NCBI GenBank assembly: GCA_004559845.1
Contig: SFWW01000065.1
Span: forward strand, 1 to 10,751
Reading direction: 5' to 3'
Source of the DNA: a bacterium
GTDB taxonomy: Bacteria; Bacteroidota; Bacteroidia; Bacteroidales; Muribaculaceae
Length of the DNA: 10,751 bases
The position numbers and the translations under genes are program-made. Below are positions 4,648-10,751 of this stretch, one piece after another. The notes below the pieces were generated by a model. That model saw only the letters and a list, made by a program, of their open reading frames with translations, did not search any database and had not been told where the DNA came from. Each line of letters opens with the position of its first letter. Position 1 is the first letter of the stretch.

Positions 4648-7272
4648 TTAGGCGTTTTCTGCCACCAAAGCTACCATTTTTTCTAATGCGAGGCTGATGC
4701 CTTCGGGGTTTCGTCCGCCGGCTTGTGCAAATCCGGGTTGGCCGCCACCACCTCCTTGGATGGCTTTTGCTGCTTCACGTACCAATTTGCCGGCATTCAT
4801 ACCCTTTTTCACCAGGTCGTCGCTCACTAAGACGGTGAGTGTGGGTTTGCCTGCCAGTCGTGTGGCAGCGAGAAGCACCGTATTGTCGGGCGCATCTGCT
4901 TTCACCATATATGCGGTGGTTTTCACCACATTCGGTTCGTAGATGCCATAAATTTTGAGTACGCGGATGCCCGATACGTCGGTGGCATGGCTGTAGATTT
5001 CGTTTTTCAAATTCTTAGCGGCATCGTTGATGTAACCTTCCACTTGCTTTTGTAGGGAAGTGTTTTCGTTGAGCGATTTCGCCACAGCCGACACCACATC
5101 GGGAGTGTTGTTGAGCAAAGAGCGAAGATTGTGCATCACATCTTCCAAATCGAAGAGACGTTTTTCCACTGCCGCCCCAGTGATAGCCTCGATTCGTCGG
5201 ATTCCGGCAGCGATACTGCTTTCGCTCACAATTTTCACCATACCGATATTGCCGGTGTTAGCCACATGAGTACCGCCGCACAATTCCACCGAATGTCCGT
5301 ATTTGATTACGCGCACACAGTCGCCGTATTTTTCGCCGAAAAGTGCCATGGCACCCATGGCTTTTGCTTCCGCGATAGGCATATTGCGGTGTTCTTCTCG
5401 CGGAATGGATTCGCGAATCATGGCATTAGCCACGCGTTCCACTTCGCGGATTTCATCCAGAGTCATTTTCTGATAGTGAGAGAAGTCAAATCGAAGCATG
5501 GTGGCGTCTACCATTGAGCCCTTTTGCTCAACATGTTCGCCCAGCACTTGTCGGAGTGCATCGTGGAGCAAGTGGGTGGCAGTGTGGTTACGCGCGATAG
5601 CCATACGAGCTTCCTTATCGATTGTGGCTTTAAACGACGCATTCACATCGGTAGGCAATTTTTTTACGATGTGCACCGGCAGATTGTTTTCTCGCTTCGT
5701 GGTGGTGACCTCCACCACTTCTCCATTGGCAGCGAGCGTACCCTTATCGCCCACTTGTCCGCCCATTTCGGCGTAGAACGGCGTGCGTGAAAGCACGATT
5801 TGATAGTAGGAAGAATTTTTTTGTTTCACCTGTCGGTATCGCAAAATTTCGGCGTCGCATTCCATCACATCGTAGCCCACAAATTCGGTGTTACCCTCGC
5901 GGAGGACCACCCAGTCGGACGTTTCCATTTGTGCTGCATTGCGCGCGCGCTGTTTTTGCTTCGCCATTTCGGCATTGAAATCGTCTTCGCTCACACTCAT
6001 ACCGTTTTCTTTCAGAATGAGTTCGGTGAGGTCGAACGGAAATCCGTAGGTGTCGTAGAGCGTGAAAGCCTCCACGCCGTCGATGGTGCTTTTGCCAGCC
6101 TTCTTGGCTGTGGCAATAATGTCGTCAATCATCTTCATGCCAGTGGCGAGGGTGCGGAGGAAAGCGTCTTCTTCCTCCTTAATCACATGCTTGATGAGCG
6201 ATTCTTGTGCCGGGAGTTCGGGATATGCTTCCCCCATAGAATCGATGAGCGTGTTGATTAATCGATACATAAACGCCTCCTTCAGGTTGAGGAACGTGAA
6301 TCCGTAGCGCACGGCACGTCGCAAAATGCGTCGAATCACATATCCCGCCTTAGCATTGCCAGGCAATTGTCCGTCGGCAATAGAGAACGCGATAGCGCGC
6401 ACATGGTCGGCAATTACCCGCATAGCCACATCTTGGTCGGCATTATTGCCATATTTCACGCCTGCAATGGTGGCGATGGTTTGGATGAGGGGTTGGAACA
6501 CATCGGTATCGTAGTTGCTCTTAGTGCCTTGCATCACCATACACAAGCGTTCAAATCCCATGCCGGTGTCGATTACCTTAGCAGGGAGCGGGTGTAAAGA
6601 GCCATCGGCATGTCGGTCGTATTGCATAAACACAAGGTTCCAAATTTCAATCACCTGCGGGTTGTCTTTATTCACCAATTCCGCTCCGGGCACTTTAGCC
6701 TTTTCAGCATCGTCGCGCAAATCGATATGGATTTCGCTTGAGGGTCCGCAGGGTCCGGTGTCGCCCATTTCCCAGAAATTGTCGTGCTTATTGCCATTGA
6801 TGATATGGTCTTTCGGCAAGTGAGCTTCCCAAAACGAAGACGCTTCATTGTCGCGCTCCAATCCCTCTTCCGGGCAACCTTCAAACACCGTGGCGTAGAG
6901 GTTTTTTGGGTCGATTTTCAGCACATCCACCAAAAATTCCCATGCCCAATTGATGGCATCTTCTTTGAAATAATCGCCAAACGACCAGTTTCCGAGCATT
7001 TCAAACATCGTGTGGTGGTAGGTGTCGTGTCCCACTTCCTCCAGATCGTTGTGCTTACCGCTCACGCGCAAACACTTTTGGCTATCGGTGGCACGTTTCC
7101 ACTGTGCAGGCTTATTGCCCAAAATAATATCCTTGAATTGGTTCATGCCGGCATTGGTAAACATCAATGTCGGATCGTCTTTCACAACCATTGGAGCCGA
7201 CGGCACGATGTGGTGTCCCTTGCTCTGAAAAAAGGTTTTAAACGATTCTCTAATTTCTTTTGCTGTTTGCAT
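4648..7272 (-). CDS. alaS: Alanine--tRNA ligase (alanyl-tRNA synthetase)
   Basis: It charges tRNA-Ala with alanine and clears mischarged serine or glycine; it is cytoplasmic and essential. The protein is 874 residues, normal for the family. The class II catalytic core comes first: KDDPTLMFTNAGMNQFKDII at 31-50, MFEMLGNWSFGDYF at 89-102 and GMGFERL at 237-243. The editing domain has its zinc ligands intact (H563xxxH567 and C665xxxH669), and a C-Ala domain with a GGGGGQPGFAQAGG loop (840-853) ends the protein. The frame is open a further 47 codons upstream, but MQTAKEIRESF at 7272 is the family start, and the promoter at 7369-7400 would begin transcription inside the longer version. It has its own terminator and is divergent from the MerR-type gene. 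Confidence 0.97.
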   Translation of the reverse strand: MQTAKEIRESFKTFFQSKGHHIVPSAPMVVKDDPTLMFTNAGMNQFKDIILGNKPAQWKRATDSQKCLRVSGKHNDLEEVGHDTYHHTMFEMLGNWSFGDYFKEDAINWAWEFLVDVLKIDPKNLYATVFEGCPEEGLERDNEASSFWEAHLPKDHIINGNKHDNFWEMGDTGPCGPSSEIHIDLRDDAEKAKVPGAELVNKDNPQVIEIWNLVFMQYDRHADGSLHPLPAKVIDTGMGFERLCMVMQGTKSNYDTDVFQPLIQTIATIAGVKYGNNADQDVAMRVIADHVRAIAFSIADGQLPGNAKAGYVIRRILRRAVRYGFTFLNLKEAFMYRLINTLIDSMGEAYPELPAQESLIKHVIKEEEDAFLRTLATGMKMIDDIIATAKKAGKSTIDGVEAFTLYDTYGFPFDLTELILKENGMSVSEDDFNAEMAKQKQRARNAAQMETSDWVVLREGNTEFVGYDVMECDAEILRYRQVKQKNSSYYQIVLSRTPFYAEMGGQVGDKGTLAANGEVVEVTTTKRENNLPVHIVKKLPTDVNASFKATIDKEARMAIARNHTATHLLHDALRQVLGEHVEQKGSMVDATMLRFDFSHYQKMTLDEIREVERVANAMIRESIPREEHRNMPIAEAKAMGAMALFGEKYGDCVRVIKYGHSVELCGGTHVANTGNIGMVKIVSESSIAAGIRRIEAITGAAVEKRLFDLEDVMHNLRSLLNNTPDVVSAVAKSLNENTSLQKQVEGYINDAAKNLKNEIYSHATDVSGIRVLKIYGIYEPNVVKTTAYMVKADAPDNTVLLAATRLAGKPTLTVLVSDDLVKKGMNAGKLVREAAKAIQGGGGGQPGFAQAGGRNPEGISLALEKMVALVAENA

Positions 7273-7322
7273 ATTGAATAGATATATATAATGTGTAGCA
7301 ACTTGAATTTTTGAGCGAAAGA

Positions 7323-7354
7323 GTTGGGAATTAAAAACATATTTTCTAACTTTA
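7323..7354 (+). promoter_or_regulatory. Possible promoter of the MerR-type gene
   Basis: GTTG (7323-7326) is followed after 20 bases by TAACTTTA (7347-7354), one base off TAnnTTTG. The start would be near 7361, with a leader of about 85 bases. It faces the alaS promoter, so the two could interfere. The match is imperfect and may be chance. Confidence 0.3.
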
Positions 7355-7376
7355 CACCCAAATAAATGCAAAGTTA
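7347..7376. promoter_or_regulatory. Inverted repeat TAACTTT-N16-AAAGTTA between alaS and the MerR-type gene
   Basis: Perfect 7-bp arms at 7347-7353 and 7370-7376 are separated by 16 bases. The right arm is the -7 element of alaS and the left arm is a near-match -7 element for the MerR-type gene. The symmetry may simply reflect two facing promoters, or it may be an operator. Confidence 0.45.
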
Positions 7377-7400
7377 CTGAGAAAATGCATTTTGTGCAAG
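7369..7400 (-). promoter_or_regulatory. Promoter of alaS
   Basis: On the minus strand CTTG (7397-7400, three of four matches to TTTG) is followed after 20 bases by TAACTTTG (7369-7376), a full match to TAnnTTTG. The start would be near 7362, leaving a leader of about 90 bases before ATG 7272. Confidence 0.65.
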
Positions 7401-7446
7401 AGCAGTGGCGCACAAACGAAATTTTTAACGGCTCAACTGTGAGAAT

Positions 7447-7785
7447 ATGGAAGATTTAAGCAAGCGATATTATCGGATAGGCGATGTGGCGAGCATCCTG
7501 AACATCCCCACTTCCACGCTTCGATTTTGGGAAAAAGAATTCACCATCATCAAGCCTGTGCGGAATCAAAAAAACACCCGGCTCTACACGCCGAAAGACA
7601 TAGAAACCATAAAAATGATACACTTTTTGGTGAAAGAGAAAGGGCTGAAACTGGATGCTGCGCAAGCCCTTATTCGGCGTAACCGCGACGGAGTGTCGAA
7701 GCAATTTGAGGTGATAGAGCGCTTGAAAGGCATCAAAGCCAAACTGCAGACTCTCAACCACTACTTGGGGAAAGTGAAAGAGTGA
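7447..7785 (+). CDS. Small MerR-type DNA-binding regulator
   Basis: The 112-residue protein begins with a MerR winged helix-turn-helix: YYRIGDVASILNIPTSTLRF (8-27), then WEKEF and a wing with NTRLYTPKDIETIKMI (43-58). Residues from about 85 to the end are a helical, probably dimerising tail. There is no cysteine-rich or ligand-binding effector domain, so metal or drug sensing cannot be inferred. Its targets are unknown. It is divergent from alaS, with start codons 174 bases apart and an inverted repeat between them. Single-gene transcription is likely because a terminator follows. The ATG at 7447 puts the HTH at the usual distance from the N-terminus. Small MerR-like genes beside alaS occur in other Bacteroidetes as far as I recall. 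Confidence 0.88.
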   Translation: MEDLSKRYYRIGDVASILNIPTSTLRFWEKEFTIIKPVRNQKNTRLYTPKDIETIKMIHFLVKEKGLKLDAAQALIRRNRDGVSKQFEVIERLKGIKAKLQTLNHYLGKVKE

Positions 7786-7821
7786 TTTTGCTTCAGTGAT
7801 GGCGGCTTTCAGCAAGTGAAA

Positions 7822-7871
7822 AAAATATGTAGCGGCAGGTGTCCACTAAGGTGCCTGCCGCTATAGTTTTT
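7822..7871. terminator. Bidirectional terminator between the convergent MerR-type and DUF2059-like genes
   Basis: A 10-bp stem (7830-7839 with 7854-7863, AGCGGCAGG type) with a 14-base loop is followed by TTTTT (7867-7871) on the plus strand. It is preceded by an A-run that gives a T-run on the minus strand. It lies between two gene ends that face each other and can serve both. Confidence 0.85.
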
Positions 7872-7897
7872 AAAAAAATATTTCCCAGCTATTTTTC

Positions 7898-8323
7898 CTA
7901 TTGCATATACCGGGTGATTAGATCTGAAATTCTTGTCATGTATTTTGTTTGAAGGGTGCTGTTAACATTTGCAACAATTTCGTTGATCGTATCACACACT
8001 TTCTTGCCGGTGGGAGTGGCATAGAACGCATTGACATTCTTCAAATCTTGAAGTGTGAAATGCTTGGCATACTCCAAGATGTATTCCTCGAGCAAATCGG
8101 GCCATAAATCACTAACCACAGCATTGGCAAGGCGAGTAGCATTGGGAATGCCCATTTGGCTCCAGGATTGGTCGAGTGTTTGAATCAGCAGCGATTTTGT
8201 GTGTAATGCATCAAGCATTTTCACCATTTCAGCTTTGTAGGATGCAGAAATGGTTTGCGCTTTGGCAAACGCAGCGGCGGAGAAGACCAAAACCGCAATC
8301 ATAAAAATTTTTTTCATCTTCAA
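7898..8323 (-). CDS. Small secreted DUF2059-like protein
   Basis: The 141-residue protein has a signal peptide (residues 1-22, AKAQ cleavage), so it is exported to the periplasm or beyond. The mature part is helical and carries HFTLQDLKNVNAFYATPTGKKV (88-109). This matches the family pattern in which a helix ending FYxxPxGKK follows a conserved phenylalanine. The function of this family is not established. Start could be ATG 8323 or 8317 (MKMKK or MKK); both leave a good signal peptide. No clear TAnnTTTG promoter is visible upstream, so it might be read from the upstream gene, 181 bases away on the same strand, or from an atypical promoter. It ends at a bidirectional terminator. Confidence 0.75.
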   Translation of the reverse strand: MKMKKIFMIAVLVFSAAAFAKAQTISASYKAEMVKMLDALHTKSLLIQTLDQSWSQMGIPNATRLANAVVSDLWPDLLEEYILEYAKHFTLQDLKNVNAFYATPTGKKVCDTINEIVANVNSTLQTKYMTRISDLITRYMQ

Positions 8324-8372
8324 TAATTAGCTTAAAAATTTATTAGTTCAATTTTCTTGAGGGCTTTAGTGT

Positions 8373-8457
8373 GCCGGGTGAGCACCCATTAGCTCTTCAC
8401 TGTAATGATATAGACCGCCATACTGATAATTTTCTATCACCCGGGGCATTTTTTTCG
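8373..8457 (+). ncRNA. Possible structured RNA between two minus-strand genes
   Basis: TGCCGGGTGA (8373-8382) can pair with TCACCC...GGCA (8437-8449 region, two-base bulge), enclosing about 54 bases. On the plus strand this is followed at once by seven T residues, the layout of a small RNA ending in a terminator. The inner part pairs poorly by eye, and I found no good promoter on the plus strand. It could equally be an untranslated region of the flanking minus-strand genes. This is a weak call. Confidence 0.2.
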
Positions 8458-8504
8458 GGATTGGAGTCCGCTGCACCGTTATTGTTAGGAAAATTGTGGG
8501 GCGA

Positions 8505-10253
8505 TTAGAGTATTACTTTGGATACGGTGTTTCCTTTTCTTACGATGTAGATGCCGTGTGATGGATGGCTAATGCGCTGTCCATCAATTGTGAAGTATTC
8601 GGTGGGGGCATCATTGGCAGAGGTGATATCCGTTACTGCGCCGGAAATTATGCCACCGATGCGAGCATGCTTAAAGGTGAAGATATCGGTGTCTTCTTTT
8701 TCGGCGCTGGTGGAAGAATCCTTAGAGTAGGAAACGAAGGCGTTGTCGAACACGGTAGGGTCGTAGGGTGTGCAGCCGATAGCACCTTGTCCGTAGGTGT
8801 CGATGACCATCACACCGATGCCATTGTTTTTGATATGCTGCTCCGTGATACCGAGTTTTGCCAGCGGGAATTTCCATTCGTAGAATGCATGCTTATCTCG
8901 CGCCACTTCATCGATAAGATCAACAAATCCCTCATTGGTGCGCAGTTCTTCAGGGTCGTAGCCAAAATCGGCTTGTCCCCAAATGTGGTCGATGCACGGA
9001 AGGAGGCCATCAGCCACGCCGTAGAAAGGTTCAGACCCCAGCGTTACGCAAGTGGCAGGGTTGGTGTAGTCGACTGTGCCATCGGTACCCGGGAAGAATA
9101 GCGCGGGTGTGCCCACCATGGGTTTAGTGTTGCCGAGCCAGATGCAGTCGGTGCCATTTCGCATCACATTGTATTGACCGTCGGCGTCCCAGATGGTGTT
9201 GCCATTTGAGAGTAAGCCCTCAAATTCCTTGTTAGGGTCGAGGTCAAACGCCAGCATCAAGCGGCCGTCCATCATCCAAGGGCGGTGGCGGTCGTTGTCG
9301 GATTTACCATCGCCGGCGGCATCCCACACTGCATACACATATTGCACGCCGAGATAGAGGTTTTCGGCATCGTAGGCAGCATATATGGCGTAGGAATCGA
9401 TAACGGGATATTCGTGTTTACCCTTAAACGCCGAAGCGATGTCGCGCGCCACGCCTTGGCAAATGAGGTCGTTGTCGGTCCAGTTGGCGAGTGCATTGTC
9501 GGCGCGACATTGGTAGTTGGTGTTGGTGTATCGAGTGAATTTAGTGTTCACTGTTCGGTTAGAGCCATTCTTGCCGTCAGGATTCACACGGTAGAAGTCG
9601 GTGGTGAGCGTGCCGTTTTCCACCGGAATCACGGAGCGCTTAGTGTAGGTGAATTTTTGTTCATTTTCCACCCCTTCAGCGGTAACGGTAAAGGTACGCA
9701 GTTCGGTAGAATTTGAGAATTTTAAAGGCGAGGAATATACCGGCGACGCAGTGGATGGTGTAGAGCCGTCGGTGGTGTAATAGATATTGACCACCGGATT
9801 CACCGTCAGAGTCACCGTCAGTTCGTCGGAGAAGCGAGTGCCCGATTTTGGAGAAGCCGTTACGATGGCTTTTTCTTCAGCGGGCTGTCCGGTGTAAACT
9901 CCCTCATCGGTTACTTTGCCTTTTGCACCACCGGCGCCTTTGTAAAGGTGTCCGGGAATGGGCGCACTCTTGTAGTCGGCAGTTTGGTAAGTATCGCCGA
10001 AGAGCGAAGCGTGTTTAAAGATGAATCCGTCGATTGAAGACGGGTTGGAGGTAAATGTAAACGACCAAATATTGCCACTCACATGTTGCATTTCCTCCCC
10101 GGGCCAAGTTGATCCCGGATCAGACCAATAGTGAATGCCCACGGTTTCCCATTGGGTGAGAGAATTGTCGTAATAAATGGTGTAGGTTTGTGCCATTGCT
10201 GCCAAGGCTGATACATACATTAGCAGTAGGAAACTGATAAATTTTGATTTCAT
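8505..10253 (-). CDS. Exported multidomain starch/carbohydrate-binding protein with type IX secretion-like C-terminus
   Basis: The 582-residue protein has a signal peptide (1-21, AMAQ). Residues about 24-102 resemble a CBM26/CBM25-type starch-binding module (YTIYYDN, then W and HYWSDPGSTWPGEEM). Residues 130-205 are an Ig-like chitobiase/hexosaminidase C-terminal type repeat (ASPKSGTRFSD, YYTTDGSTP). Residues about 284-530 look like a DOMON/CBM9-like sugar-binding sandwich (YAAYDAENLYLGVQYVYAVW). The final 35 residues (YFTIDGQRISHPSHGIYIVR, then SKVIL) match the Por/T9SS sorting tail, so surface display or release is inferred. No glycoside hydrolase catalytic domain is present and no susC/susD-like gene is in the window. 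It has its own promoter at 10301-10331; a second promoter in repeat B lies further upstream. Confidence 0.78.
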   Translation of the reverse strand: MKSKFISFLLLMYVSALAAMAQTYTIYYDNSLTQWETVGIHYWSDPGSTWPGEEMQHVSGNIWSFTFTSNPSSIDGFIFKHASLFGDTYQTADYKSAPIPGHLYKGAGGAKGKVTDEGVYTGQPAEEKAIVTASPKSGTRFSDELTVTLTVNPVVNIYYTTDGSTPSTASPVYSSPLKFSNSTELRTFTVTAEGVENEQKFTYTKRSVIPVENGTLTTDFYRVNPDGKNGSNRTVNTKFTRYTNTNYQCRADNALANWTDNDLICQGVARDIASAFKGKHEYPVIDSYAIYAAYDAENLYLGVQYVYAVWDAAGDGKSDNDRHRPWMMDGRLMLAFDLDPNKEFEGLLSNGNTIWDADGQYNVMRNGTDCIWLGNTKPMVGTPALFFPGTDGTVDYTNPATCVTLGSEPFYGVADGLLPCIDHIWGQADFGYDPEELRTNEGFVDLIDEVARDKHAFYEWKFPLAKLGITEQHIKNNGIGVMVIDTYGQGAIGCTPYDPTVFDNAFVSYSKDSSTSAEKEDTDIFTFKHARIGGIISGAVTDITSANDAPTEYFTIDGQRISHPSHGIYIVRKGNTVSKVIL

Positions 10254-10300
10254 AGGAGATTAATGGGGTTGGAAAAACTTAAATTGTTGGAAATGATATG

Positions 10301-10331
10301 CAAACTTACGAAAATTTTTTGAAAAAGCAAA
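10301..10331 (-). promoter_or_regulatory. Promoter of the starch-binding-like gene
   Basis: On the minus strand TTTG (10328-10331) is followed after 19 bases by TAAGTTTG (10301-10308), a full match to both Bacteroidetes boxes. The start would be near 10294, giving a leader of about 40 bases. Confidence 0.75.
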
Positions 10332-10359
10332 GTGGCGGGTTAGGGATGCTTGAAGGGGT

Positions 10360-10395
10360 GGCACACTTGGAACGCTTGGCACACTTGAAACACCT
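10360..10395. repeat. 9-bp tandem array (GGCACACTT / GAAACACCT x4)
   Basis: Four 9-base units begin at 10360, 10369, 10378 and 10387. They belong to the same unit family as the array inside repeat B but lie outside its homologous part. Confidence 0.8.
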
Positions 10396-10399
10396 ATTT

Positions 10400-10594
10400 T
10401 GTTCGGATTTGGACCAAAAACGGGCGGTTTTTTGGTCCAAAAGCGAAATGAAACACCTGAAACACCCTGAAACACTCGGAACACCTGAAACACTTTGTGT
10501 GGATGTTGGGATTGCTGTTTTGTAAACATTTCAAAGAACTCGGGGGCAAAGATACTGTGCCCGGTGACGGAAGGCAAGACCAATAGGGAATGTT
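10400..10594 (-). repeat. Interspersed repeat B, copy 2
   Basis: It matches 231-425. A 12-bp perfect hairpin stem (10409-10420 with 10429-10440, loop CGGGCGGT) is better paired than in copy 1. A 9-bp array at 10450-10495 follows, then the TTTTGTAAACATTTCAAAGAAC block, a minus-strand promoter motif and CCAATAGGGAATGTT. Module A starts about 50 bases to the right, as at the other end of the window. Confidence 0.85.
10547..10578 (-). promoter_or_regulatory. Bacteroidetes-type promoter motif in repeat B copy 2
   Basis: On the minus strand CTTG (10575-10578) lies 20 bases before TATCTTTG (10547-10554), a full TAnnTTTG match. Transcription would run left through the array and hairpin toward the starch-binding-like gene, whose start is about 290 bases away, so it may act as a second promoter for it. 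Confidence 0.5.
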
Positions 10595-10639
10595 GCTATT
10601 TTTGGGATGGTGGAGTTGTGGGCATTGTGGTATGGAAAT

Positions 10640-10751
10640 GAACAAAAAGTCTGGGGGCGGGGATGTGAGGGCTGAAGCCCTTTCGTGGGACGGCGAGTGG
10701 GATAAAGCCTGAAAACTCATTTTCAGCTTTATCTCCACTCTCGCCCACGGT
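10640..10751 (+). repeat. Interspersed repeat A, copy 3, cut by the window edge
   Basis: AACAAAAAGTCTGGGGGCGG starts the left closing-stem strand, then GGGC-TGAA-GCCC (arm 1). A long arm 2 is almost perfectly paired here: CGTGGG with CCCACG at its base, GATAAAGC with GCTTTATC higher up, and TGAAAA-CTCA-TTTTCA at the apex. The right strand of the closing stem lies beyond the window. Confidence 0.8.

Noticed and set aside
5800..6261. Plus-strand open frames opposite alaS
   Set aside because: They are shadows of a clearly intact 874-residue synthetase, with no signals of their own.
7273..7413. 47-codon N-terminal extension of alaS
   Set aside because: The extension contains the promoter -7 and -33 elements and lacks family similarity; MQTAKEIRESF is the usual AlaS start.
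10260..10583. Minus-strand open frame of 107 codons, similar to the one at the left end (both start MVLPS)
   Set aside because: The similarity follows from repeat B being duplicated. It begins with TTG, the frames diverge after the array, and the promoter motif lies inside the supposed coding region.

Overview
The window looks like a chromosomal segment of a Bacteroidales bacterium. The reasons are promoters of the Bacteroidetes type (TTTG, 19-20 bases, TAnnTTTG) before several genes, a periplasmic OmpA-like protein with the GYASPEG motif, a secreted BspA-like leucine-rich-repeat protein ending in dockerin-like repeats, and a secreted carbohydrate-binding protein with a type IX secretion (Por) style C-terminus. 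Prevotellaceae or Muribaculaceae would fit, but the sequence alone does not let me choose.

Layout, left to right. Bases 1-1290 hold no convincing gene; most of it is interspersed repeats (short-form A, B copy 1, full A copy 1 and a diverged inverted copy), followed by a unique leader. Bases 1293-2480 (+) hold a secreted LRR/dockerin gene, broken by one TGA codon and with its last dockerin helix overwritten by the same repeat family. Bases 2652-2691 are the terminator of ompA-like (2728-3975, -), whose promoter is at 4028-4059. Bases 4080-4510 carry full A copy 2 and a 9-bp tandem array. Then come the alaS terminator, alaS (4648-7272, -), a divergent small MerR-type regulator (7447-7785, +), a shared bidirectional terminator, a small secreted DUF2059-like protein (7898-8323, -), a short region with a possible structured RNA, and a starch-binding-like exported protein (8505-10253, -). 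Bases 10360-10751 carry B copy 2 and the start of A copy 3.

The ordinary genes are a housekeeping tRNA synthetase plus cell-envelope or exported proteins, and they do not form one pathway. The unusual part is the repeat system. Module A is about 145 bp and can fold into a closing stem with three arms. Its copies differ in sequence at paired positions in ways that keep pairing. It is flanked by small UUC-loop hairpins and by arrays with a constant 9-bp period but changing sequence. Module B carries a conserved minus-strand promoter, a hairpin and another 9-bp array. B precedes A in the same order and orientation at both ends of the window. Short forms of A look like deletions between AAAAAGTCGG direct repeats, and one of them forms the 3' end of the LRR gene. 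I know of no named family matching this, but I could not search for one.
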